From Flavobacterium urocaniciphilum (GTDB taxonomy: Bacteria > Bacteroidota > Bacteroidia > Flavobacteriales > Flavobacteriaceae), in assembly GCF_900110615.1 (NCBI RefSeq), contig NZ_FOEI01000003.1, forward strand, positions 186,001 to 250,000: DNA of 64,000 nt, given 5' to 3'. How positions within the stretch are numbered: position 1 is the first letter of the stretch; each line of letters opens with the position of its first letter. The position numbers and the translations under genes are program-made. The notes below the pieces were generated by a model that saw only the letters and a program-made list of their open reading frames with translations, made no database searches and was not told the DNA's origin. Shown here in pieces: positions 34,136 through 41,692 of this stretch.

Positions 34136-37100
34136 TTGACAATTTTGGAAAAGAAAGCAATTATTTACGACAAGCTAGAAGGTTTTATCAAGAAATTTTA
34201 CACCAATGAGTTAATAAAAGGAATTATTCTTTTTATTGCTATAGGCTTGTTATATTTTATTTTCACTTTCTTAATGGAATACTTTTTATGGTTTTCCACT
34301 CAAGGTAGAACAATTTTGTTTTGGTTGTTTATTGCTGTTGAAGTTTTATTACTGTCTAAATTCATCATGCTTCCTTTGTTTAAATTGTTTAAAATTCAAA
34401 AAGGATTAGATTATACAGAAGCTTCAAAAATTATTGGAACTCACTTTGATGAAGTAAAAGACAAATTACTTAATTTCTTACAATTAGCCAATACAAAACA
34501 ACCATCAGAATTGGTATTAGCATCAATCGAACAAAAAGCGAATACTTTACAACCAATTCCTTTTTCAAATGCTATTAATTTCAATAAGAATAAAAAGTAT
34601 TTGCCGTATGCATTAATTCCGTTGTTGTTTATTTTATTCTTTTATATTTCTGGAAATTCAGATGTAATTTCAAATAGTTTTGCTCGTGTAGTGCAATACG
34701 ATAAAAATTTTGAAAAACCTGCTGCCTTTAAATTTGAAATTGTTTCTAACGATTTACACGTGGAACAAAATAAATCATTCAAACTTTTAGTAAAAACGGT
34801 TGGGAAAATCATTCCAGAAAATGCTTCGATTATTATTAATAATGAAGAATATTTTTTAGAAACTATTTCACCTGGAAATTTCTCTTATCAATTTGATAAT
34901 GTTCAAAAGGATATTACTTTTCATTTTAAATCGAATGAAATTACGTCTAATGATTATGTGTTGAATGTTGTTAATGTTCCTACAATTTCATCTTTTACAA
35001 TGCAGTTACATTTTCCAAGTTATTTAGGAAAAAAACCAGAAGTAATTCAAGGTACCGGAAATGCGGTTATCCCAGAAGGAACTTTGGTAACTTGGAATTT
35101 AAATACTTTAGCCACTACAACTGTAAACTATAACAACAATTCTTTAGTAACACCTTTTTCTAAAAACGAAAATCAGTTTTCTTTAACTAAAAGAATTGTG
35201 AATAATACCGATTATCAAATTTCAATATCTAATAAACAATTAAAAAACCACGAAAACTTACAATATAAATTAACCATTTTAAAAGATCAGTTTCCAAGTA
35301 TTTCTGCAACTGAAACACCTGATAGTTTAAAATTAAAACAAAAAGTTATAATTGGTCAGGTTTCAGACGATTACGGATTATCAAAATTACAAGTGGTTTT
35401 TTATGATAGAACAAAACCAAATATTGTTTATAGAAAAGGATTGACTTTAAAAAGTAAAGTGGTTGATCAATTTGTATACTCTTTTCCAGATGTAATTACT
35501 TTGCAACCAGGTGTAAATTATGATTATTATTTTGAAGTGTTTGATAATGATGTAGTTAATGGTTTAAAATCATCGAAATCAACTGTTTTTTCTCATTCTG
35601 AGTTAACGCAAGAGCAAAAAGAACAAAAATCGTTGCAAGAACAGCAATCTAACATCAATAGTTTACAAAAAGCTTTGGATAACCAAGACAAACAATTCGA
35701 TGAATTAGAGAAATTGAAAAAGTTAGATAAACAAAAAGACAATCTGGATTATAAAGATCAGAAAAAGATTCAAGATTTTATCAATCGTCAAAAACAACAA
35801 GACGAAATGATGAAAGAATTTTCTGAAAAGATGAAAGAGAATCTAGAACAATTTAAGCCAGAACAAAAAGACGAAATGAAACAAGAGCTTTTAAATCGTT
35901 TAGAAAAGAATGAAAAAGATGCTGCAAAAAACGAAAAGCTTTTAAAAGAATTAGAAGAATTAACTAAGAAATTAGAGAAAGAAGAGTTGTTTGATAAAGC
36001 AGATAAACTAAAACAACAAGCTAAAACGCAACAAAAATCTTTAGAACAATTAGTAGAATTAACCAAGCGTTATTATGTAGAACAAAAAGCGGAACAATTA
36101 GCAGATAAATTAGACAAGCTTTCCGATAAACAAGATAAACTTGGTGATAAGGATAATCAATCTAAGGAAGAACAAGTAAAACTATCTAAAGAGTTTGATG
36201 ATTTAAAAAAGGAATTAGACGATTTAGAAAAAGAAAATAAAGAATTAAAATCACCAATGGATATTCCAAATGATAAAGGTGATCAGAAAGAAGTGGATCA
36301 AGATCAACAAAAAGCCGAAGATAATTTAGAAAAAAAAGATACTAAATCAGCTAAGAAAAATCAAAAAGCGGCTGCTCAAAAAATGAAAGAAATGAGCAAA
36401 AAAATGTCTCAATCTATGGCTGCTGGAGAAATGGAAGAGAATGCTGAAGATGCTAAAGTATTACGTCAGATTTTAGATAATTTATTGTCATTTTCATTTG
36501 ATCAAGAAAAGTTAATGCAACAATTTAAATCGGTTGCCAATTCTAAATCTAATGTAAGTTCACTATTAAAGAAACAACAAGATTTAAAAACGCAATTTAA
36601 ACATGTTGATGATAGTTTATTTGCTTTGTCTATGCGTCAACCAAAATTATCGGATTTAGTTTTAAAAGAAGTAGAAGAAATACATTATAATTTAGATAAA
36701 TCTATTGAAAATTTAGTTGCAACTAATCGTGGAAAAGGAATTTCTCATCAACAATTTACCTTATCTTCTGCGAATAAATTAGCCGATATGTTAAGTAATG
36801 TTCAAAACGATATGAACATGAGTATGTCTTCTTCTGGCGGTGCTGGTAAACCAAAACCTGGACAAGGAAAAGGAGGCAAACAATTAGCCGATATTATTTC
36901 TCAGCAAAAAGGTTTAGGTGATAAAATGAAAGATGGTCAACCCAAACCGGGTGACGGAAAGAAACCAGGTGACGGACAAAAGCCAGGTCAAGGTAAAAAA
37001 CCAGGAGAACAAGGTGAGGGTGGTTCACAAGGAATCGATGGTAAAGATGGTGAAGGTGATGCAGGTAAATTGTTAGAAATAATTAAAGAACAACAAGAGT

Positions 37101-37462
37101 TACGTGAGTCTTTAGAAAAGGAATTAGAGAAAAATGGTATGGGTGGTAATGGTCAGAATGCTGTTAAACAAATGAAAGATTTAGAAAAGCAATTAATCAA
37201 TAAAGGGCTGACTCAAGAGAATATTAATCGAGCTATGCAAATCAATCATGAGTTGTTAAAATTAGAAACTGCCATGAAGCAACAAGGTCAGGATAGTAAA
37301 AGAGAATCAAATACTAATAAAAAAGATTTCTTAGGAACAAATAAACCCTTACCTCCTGCTCTATTAAATTATTTAAAAAGTGTTGAAATATTAAACAGAC
37401 AAAGCCTACCTTTGCAACCCAATTTTAATAATAAAGTACAACAATATTTTAAAACCAAATGA
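34136..37462 (+). CDS. DUF4175 family membrane/coiled-coil protein
   Basis: 1108 residues. Two membrane helices lie near the N-terminus (about 27-47 and 56-76) and a third near 155-170. A beta-rich extracytoplasmic part follows to about residue 480, then a very long Lys/Glu/Gln-rich coiled coil (about 490-780) and a Gly/Pro/Lys-rich low-complexity stretch (about 900-970). The family is widespread in Bacteroidota and its function is unknown. Translation probably starts at TTG 34136 or TTG 34145, because no ATG precedes the first helix. The 3' end overlaps ybeY by 4 bp (ATGA). Confidence 0.85.
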   Translation: MTILEKKAIIYDKLEGFIKKFYTNELIKGIILFIAIGLLYFIFTFLMEYFLWFSTQGRTILFWLFIAVEVLLLSKFIMLPLFKLFKIQKGLDYTEASKIIGTHFDEVKDKLLNFLQLANTKQPSELVLASIEQKANTLQPIPFSNAINFNKNKKYLPYALIPLLFILFFYISGNSDVISNSFARVVQYDKNFEKPAAFKFEIVSNDLHVEQNKSFKLLVKTVGKIIPENASIIINNEEYFLETISPGNFSYQFDNVQKDITFHFKSNEITSNDYVLNVVNVPTISSFTMQLHFPSYLGKKPEVIQGTGNAVIPEGTLVTWNLNTLATTTVNYNNNSLVTPFSKNENQFSLTKRIVNNTDYQISISNKQLKNHENLQYKLTILKDQFPSISATETPDSLKLKQKVIIGQVSDDYGLSKLQVVFYDRTKPNIVYRKGLTLKSKVVDQFVYSFPDVITLQPGVNYDYYFEVFDNDVVNGLKSSKSTVFSHSELTQEQKEQKSLQEQQSNINSLQKALDNQDKQFDELEKLKKLDKQKDNLDYKDQKKIQDFINRQKQQDEMMKEFSEKMKENLEQFKPEQKDEMKQELLNRLEKNEKDAAKNEKLLKELEELTKKLEKEELFDKADKLKQQAKTQQKSLEQLVELTKRYYVEQKAEQLADKLDKLSDKQDKLGDKDNQSKEEQVKLSKEFDDLKKELDDLEKENKELKSPMDIPNDKGDQKEVDQDQQKAEDNLEKKDTKSAKKNQKAAAQKMKEMSKKMSQSMAAGEMEENAEDAKVLRQILDNLLSFSFDQEKLMQQFKSVANSKSNVSSLLKKQQDLKTQFKHVDDSLFALSMRQPKLSDLVLKEVEEIHYNLDKSIENLVATNRGKGISHQQFTLSSANKLADMLSNVQNDMNMSMSSSGGAGKPKPGQGKGGKQLADIISQQKGLGDKMKDGQPKPGDGKKPGDGQKPGQGKKPGEQGEGGSQGIDGKDGEGDAGKLLEIIKEQQELRESLEKELEKNGMGGNGQNAVKQMKDLEKQLINKGLTQENINRAMQINHELLKLETAMKQQGQDSKRESNTNKKDFLGTNKPLPPALLNYLKSVEILNRQSLPLQPNFNNKVQQYFKTK

Positions 37463-37878
37463 TAAGTTTTAATTACGAATCTGATTTCACTTTAGATAAT
37501 GAAGAAGTTTATGCTTCTTGGATTGAAACTATTGTTGAATCTGAAAATAAATTTTTAGGTGAAATTTCATATATCTTTTGTGACGATGAATATTTGCATG
37601 CTATTAATATGCAATATTTAAATCACGATACTTTAACAGATATCATAAGTTTTGATTATACAGAAGGTGATATTATTAGTGGTGATATTTTTATATCTGT
37701 AGAACGAGTACAAGATAACGCCAATGATTTTAATGTTTCTTTTGAGGAAGAATTAAAACGTGTACTAGCGCATGGTGTATTACATTATTGTGGTTACAAA
37801 GATAAAACGGATAGTGAAGCTATTGTAATGCGCACTAAAGAAGAAGAAAAAATTAAACTGTTCCACGTGGAACTTTAA
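37459..37878 (+). CDS. ybeY: rRNA maturation endoribonuclease YbeY
   Basis: 139 residues. It is a zinc-dependent single-strand RNase acting in 16S rRNA 3' maturation and ribosome quality control. The metal motif reads HGVLHYCGYKD: two histidines in the HxxxH arrangement, with Asp where many homologues have the third His (HxxxHxxxxxH). NMQYLNHDTLTDIISFDY is the conserved N-terminal block. The final residues LFHVEL are encoded by the first parS-like palindrome. The gene overlaps the DUF4175 gene by 4 bp and is followed by mnmG. Confidence 0.94.
   Translation: MISFNYESDFTLDNEEVYASWIETIVESENKFLGEISYIFCDDEYLHAINMQYLNHDTLTDIISFDYTEGDIISGDIFISVERVQDNANDFNVSFEEELKRVLAHGVLHYCGYKDKTDSEAIVMRTKEEEKIKLFHVEL
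37859..37874. other. parS-like ParB-binding site 1 (overlaps end of ybeY)
   Basis: TGTTCCACGTGGAACT is a near-perfect palindrome matching the conserved chromosomal parS consensus TGTTTCACGTGAAACA with the paired CC/GG variant. It overlaps the last codons of ybeY. Confidence 0.8.
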
Positions 37879-37897
37879 GATAATAACCTAAGTTTTT

Positions 37898-37913
37898 TGT
37901 TCCACGTGGAATA
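37898..37913. other. parS-like site 2
   Basis: TGTTCCACGTGGAATA, 39 bp from site 1 start to start, in the ybeY-mnmG gap. Confidence 0.75.
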
Positions 37914-37928
37914 AAAAATTTTTAAAAA

Positions 37929-37953
37929 TCCTCCACGTGTTTCACGTGGAACA
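37929..37953. other. parS-like site 3 with an overlapping half site
   Basis: TGTTTCACGTGGAACA (37938-37953) differs from the consensus by a single base. It is immediately preceded and overlapped by a weaker TCCTCCACGTGTTTCA (37929-37944), so two CACGTG cores lie 9 bp apart. It ends 7 bp before the mnmG ATG. Confidence 0.85.
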
Positions 37954-37959
37954 TAGAAT

Positions 37960-39831
37960 ATGTTTCAAGAAAAATATGATGTTATTGTAGTTGGTGCGGG
38001 TCACGCTGGGTGCGAGGCTGCTGCTGCTGCTGCAAACATGGGATGCTCTACTTTGTTGGTTACAATGAATCTTCAAAACATCGCACAGATGTCGTGTAAT
38101 CCTGCCATGGGTGGAATTGCAAAAGGACAAATTGTACGTGAAATTGATGCCTTGGGTGGTTATTCTGGAATTGTTTCCGATTTGACGGCGATTCAATTCA
38201 AGATGTTGAACCAATCCAAAGGGCCGGCGATGTGGTCGCCAAGATGTCAATCCGACAGAATGCGTTTTGCCGAAGAATGGAGAATGATGTTAGAAGGTAC
38301 TCCGAATTTGGATTTCTATCAAGAGATGGTTTCTGGAATTTTATCGGAAGGAGATAAAGTAACCGGAATTAAAACATCGCTTGGTTTGGAAATTAAAGCA
38401 GAAACGGTGGTGTTAACAAATGGTACTTTTTTAAATGGTTTAATTCATATTGGCGACAAACAATTTGGTGGTGGTCGTGCAGGTGAAAGTGCTGCTTTCG
38501 GAATTACTGAAGATTTACATCAATTAGGTTTTGAATCTGGAAGAATGAAAACAGGAACACCTCCTCGTGTAGATGGTCGATCGTTGGATTATTCTAAAAT
38601 GATTGAACAACCTGGCGATGAAAACCCATCTAAATTTTCCTATTCTGATGTAACGAAGCCTTTAACGGAACAACGTTCTTGTCACATGACGTATACTTCA
38701 GAATTGGTTCACGATTTATTACGTGAAGGTTTTGACCGTAGTCCAATGTTTAATGGTAGAATTAAATCTATTGGTCCAAGATATTGTCCGTCTATTGAAG
38801 ATAAAATTAATCGTTTTGCAGATAAAGAACGTCATCAGTTATTTGTAGAGCCAGAAGGATGGCATACGGTTGAAGTATATGTAAATGGATTTTCTACATC
38901 ACTTCCAGAAGATGTTCAATTTAAAGCGTTACGTTCGGTGGCTGGATTTGAAAATGTAAAATTCTTCCGTCCGGGTTATGCTATCGAATACGATTACTTC
39001 CCTCCTACGCAATTAAAACATACTTTAGAAACGAAAACTATAAATGGTTTATATTTCGCTGGACAAATTAATGGAACAACGGGATATGAAGAAGCAGCTT
39101 CTCAAGGTTTGATGGCCGGTATTAATGCAGCGTTAAAAGTTCAAGGAAAAGAACCTTTTATTTTAAAACGTGATGAAGCGTATATTGGAGTGTTAATTGA
39201 CGATTTAATTACGAAAGGAACAGAAGAGCCTTATCGTATGTTTACTTCTCGTGCAGAATACAGAACGTTATTGCGTCAGGATAATGCCGATTTACGATTA
39301 ACACCAAAAGGATATGCGATTGGTTTAGCCAAAGAAGATCGATTAAAACGTATGGAGTATAAACAAGATGCTTCAGATAAGTTTGTAACGTTTTTTAAAG
39401 AAACAAGTATTCGTGCTGATGTGGCCAATCCTATTTTGGAAGCTAAAGGTTCAAGTCCGATGACGCAAGGTGATAAAATGTTTAAAGTATTTTCGCGTCC
39501 GCAAATTGATTTAGAAGATATTTTAAAATTTGAAGCCGTTACCAATTATATTGCTGAAAACAATTTAGACCAAGAAGTAATTGAGCAAGCTGAAATTCAA
39601 GTGAAATATTCTGGATATATTGAAAAAGAAAAAAATCACGCTGATAAAGTGAATCGTTTAGAAGATGTTCGTATACCGGATAATTATGATTTTAGTAAAA
39701 TAAAAGCGATTTCTATTGAAGCGCGTCAGAAATTAACAAAAATCCGTCCAACAACAATTGCACAAGCATCTCGAATTAGTGGTGTTTCTCCAAGTGATAT
39801 TTCGGTATTGTTAATTCATATGGGACGTTAA
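37960..39831 (+). CDS. mnmG: tRNA uridine-5-carboxymethylaminomethyl modification enzyme MnmG
   Basis: 623 residues, full length. With MnmE it installs the cmnm5 group on U34 of certain tRNAs, using FAD. The N-terminal FAD motif is VIVVGAGHAGCEAAAAAA. Further signatures are GQIVREIDALGG, GTFLNGLIHIG, GRAGESAA, FAGQINGTTGYEEAASQGL and the C-terminal helical domain ending in SGVSPSDISVLLIHMGR. In many bacteria mnmG (gidA) lies beside the replication origin, and the flanking parS cluster fits that. Confidence 0.97.
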   Translation: MFQEKYDVIVVGAGHAGCEAAAAAANMGCSTLLVTMNLQNIAQMSCNPAMGGIAKGQIVREIDALGGYSGIVSDLTAIQFKMLNQSKGPAMWSPRCQSDRMRFAEEWRMMLEGTPNLDFYQEMVSGILSEGDKVTGIKTSLGLEIKAETVVLTNGTFLNGLIHIGDKQFGGGRAGESAAFGITEDLHQLGFESGRMKTGTPPRVDGRSLDYSKMIEQPGDENPSKFSYSDVTKPLTEQRSCHMTYTSELVHDLLREGFDRSPMFNGRIKSIGPRYCPSIEDKINRFADKERHQLFVEPEGWHTVEVYVNGFSTSLPEDVQFKALRSVAGFENVKFFRPGYAIEYDYFPPTQLKHTLETKTINGLYFAGQINGTTGYEEAASQGLMAGINAALKVQGKEPFILKRDEAYIGVLIDDLITKGTEEPYRMFTSRAEYRTLLRQDNADLRLTPKGYAIGLAKEDRLKRMEYKQDASDKFVTFFKETSIRADVANPILEAKGSSPMTQGDKMFKVFSRPQIDLEDILKFEAVTNYIAENNLDQEVIEQAEIQVKYSGYIEKEKNHADKVNRLEDVRIPDNYDFSKIKAISIEARQKLTKIRPTTIAQASRISGVSPSDISVLLIHMGR

Positions 39832-39838
39832 TAGTTAG

Positions 39839-39878
39839 CAGTCTCAGATTTTAGTTTACAGTTTTTTAACTGAGACTG
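39839..39878 (+). terminator. Hairpin after mnmG
   Basis: CAGTCTCAG (39839-39847) pairs with CTGAGACTG (39870-39878), 8 bp after the mnmG stop. There is no T-run after the second arm, so termination is uncertain. It belongs to the class of spacer hairpins seen elsewhere in the window. Confidence 0.5.
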
Positions 39879-39903
39879 AATACTGCGACTGTTTACTAAA
39901 AAT

Positions 39904-39919
39904 AGTTCCACGTGAAACA
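39904..39919. other. parS-like site 4
   Basis: AGTTCCACGTGAAACA matches the parS consensus at 14 of 16 positions and lies in the gap between mnmG and the methyltransferase gene. Confidence 0.8.
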
Positions 39920-39957
39920 ACCTTGTCAAAGCCTATAAATAAAGACATAAACATAAA

Positions 39958-40806
39958 ATGAATTTTTTAGAAGAAAACCAATTTATTATTGTTAAAGATC
40001 ATTCGGTTTCTAAGGAAACCTTTTCTTTGTTACATAACAAGGAATATGATTTATTAAAAACACACCCTACTCCATCGTTAGATGTTTTAGGAAAATATTA
40101 CGAAAGTGAAGATTATATTTCTCATACGGATGGAAAACGCACCTTTTTTGAGAAAATATATCATTTAGTAAAACGCAGTGCCATTAAAGGTAAAGTTTCT
40201 TTAATTACTTCAGAACAACCTCAAAAAGGGAAATTATTAGATATTGGTTCTGGAACTGGTGATTTTTTAGTTGAAGCTAAACACCAAGGTTGGGATATTT
40301 TAGGTTTCGAACCGAATAAAGACGCCAAAAATTTAGCGGTAAATAAAGGTGTAACTTTTACAGAAGATATTTTCAATTTACCAGAAAACTCGTTTGATGT
40401 AGTTACGATGTGGCACGTTTTAGAACACGTTCCAAATTTAGAAGAATATATTGCCAATTTAAAATGCATTATCAAACCAACAGGAACAATTATTATTGCT
40501 GTTCCAAATTACAAATCGTACGATGCGAAATATTACAATCGTTTTTGGGCTGCTTATGATGTACCTCGTCATTTGTGGCATTTTTCAAAAACCAGCATCA
40601 AAAGATTATTTTCAGATGTAGATATGGAATTGAAAAATGTAAAACCAATGTGGTTTGATAGTTTTTATGTTTCTTTATTATCTGAAAAATACAAAACCGG
40701 TAAAATGAGTTTTGTAAAAGGATTTTTTATTGGCTTGATGTCAAATGTGTCTGGTTTGTTCAAAAAAGAGTTTTCTTCGCACATTTATATCATAAAAAAC
40801 CAATAA
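39958..40806 (+). CDS. Class I SAM-dependent methyltransferase
   Basis: 282 residues with a clear SAM-binding motif I, LLDIGSGTGDFLVEA (about 87-101), motif II around ENSFDVVTMWHVLEHVPN, and PNYKSYDAKYYNRFWAAYDVPRHLWHFS. This is the pattern of Methyltransf_23-type enzymes. The substrate is not predictable. It follows mnmG with a parS-like site in between. Confidence 0.9.
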   Translation: MNFLEENQFIIVKDHSVSKETFSLLHNKEYDLLKTHPTPSLDVLGKYYESEDYISHTDGKRTFFEKIYHLVKRSAIKGKVSLITSEQPQKGKLLDIGSGTGDFLVEAKHQGWDILGFEPNKDAKNLAVNKGVTFTEDIFNLPENSFDVVTMWHVLEHVPNLEEYIANLKCIIKPTGTIIIAVPNYKSYDAKYYNRFWAAYDVPRHLWHFSKTSIKRLFSDVDMELKNVKPMWFDSFYVSLLSEKYKTGKMSFVKGFFIGLMSNVSGLFKKEFSSHIYIIKNQ

Positions 40807-41102
40807 AACGTAAAATAAAGCGATTTTAAGCACAATTTCACTTAAAAATATCGAAATATATTACTAAAAAAAGATGTTTTCTTTAAGGTGGGTTTAAAAG
40901 AGTGGGTTTTAATAGTAATTATTTATAGTTGTTTTAATATCATATAAAATTTAGTTATGATTAGATTTTTATATGATTTTTGATTCTTTTAAAGAAAATT
41001 TCAAAAATGAATTAAAATTTAAAAGAAACTATTATTTTTACCAAAATTAAAAAATCGATTTCCTAAACGGATTTCATTTCAATAAAAATTAATTAAATAC
41101 AA
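40807..41102. other. AT-rich gap before the OmpH-like gene
   Basis: 296 bp with no gene-like frame and no strong terminator. Presumably it holds the promoter of the OmpH-like gene, but no exact TAnnTTTG was located. Confidence 0.4.
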
Positions 41103-41654
41103 ATGAAAAAATTATTAGCATTAGCTGCTTTAAGTGTAGCAATGATTTCTTGCCAAGAAACGGCAACTGCCAAAAAAGACGAATTTAAAACAGGTTATAT
41201 TGATACTTCTGTATTATTAGATAAATACGATAAATTTAAAGACGAAAACGAAAAATTTAAAGTAAAATCAGAAGAAATGGGCCGTCCTTTACAAGCTAAA
41301 GGGAAACAATTAGAGGCGGAAATGGCTAATTTCCAAAGAGCTGCACAAGCTAATGGTCCAGCATGGGCACAACAAAAATATGCTGAATTAAAGCAACGTG
41401 AACAAGCACTTTTAGCTGAAAGAAATGAAGTTCTTGGTAAAATTGATCAAGAAGGTGGAAAGTTAAAAGATACTTTAGTAAGCCAAATCAGAAAATATAT
41501 CACTGATTATGGAAAAAAAGAGAAATTCGATTACATCTTAACAACTTCTGATGATGCACCAACAGTAATTTTTGCTAAAGATTCTTATAATTTAACAGAT
41601 AAATTGGTAAAACTATTAAACGAAGAATACAAAGCAACAAAAGAAAAAAAATAA
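41103..41654 (+). CDS. OmpH/Skp-like periplasmic chaperone, lipoprotein
   Basis: 183 residues. A lipoprotein signal peptide has its lipobox around VAMISC (Cys17). The mature part has the OmpH pattern: a short strand GYIDTSVLLDKYDKF, two long helices forming the coiled-coil tentacle (about 45-125), then a strand YILTTSDDAPTVIFAKDSYNLTDKLVKLLN. The family holds unfolded outer-membrane proteins in the periplasm. The lipid anchor distinguishes this from soluble Skp. Confidence 0.9.
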   Translation: MKKLLALAALSVAMISCQETATAKKDEFKTGYIDTSVLLDKYDKFKDENEKFKVKSEEMGRPLQAKGKQLEAEMANFQRAAQANGPAWAQQKYAELKQREQALLAERNEVLGKIDQEGGKLKDTLVSQIRKYITDYGKKEKFDYILTTSDDAPTVIFAKDSYNLTDKLVKLLNEEYKATKEKK

Positions 41655-41657
41655 TAT

Positions 41658-41687
41658 CTAAGCCTTGAGAAATCAGGGCTTTTTTTA
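41658..41687 (+). terminator. Terminator of the OmpH-like gene
   Basis: AGCCTTGA, GAAA loop, TCAGGGCT followed by seven T's, directly after the stop. The helicase gene begins at 41693, only 6 bases later. Confidence 0.85.
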
Positions 41688-41692
41688 TATTT

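Noticed and set aside
35788..36066. Ser/Phe/Cys-rich antisense frame inside the DUF4175 gene
   Set aside because: It mirrors the Lys/Glu-rich coiled coil of the real gene; a composition shadow.
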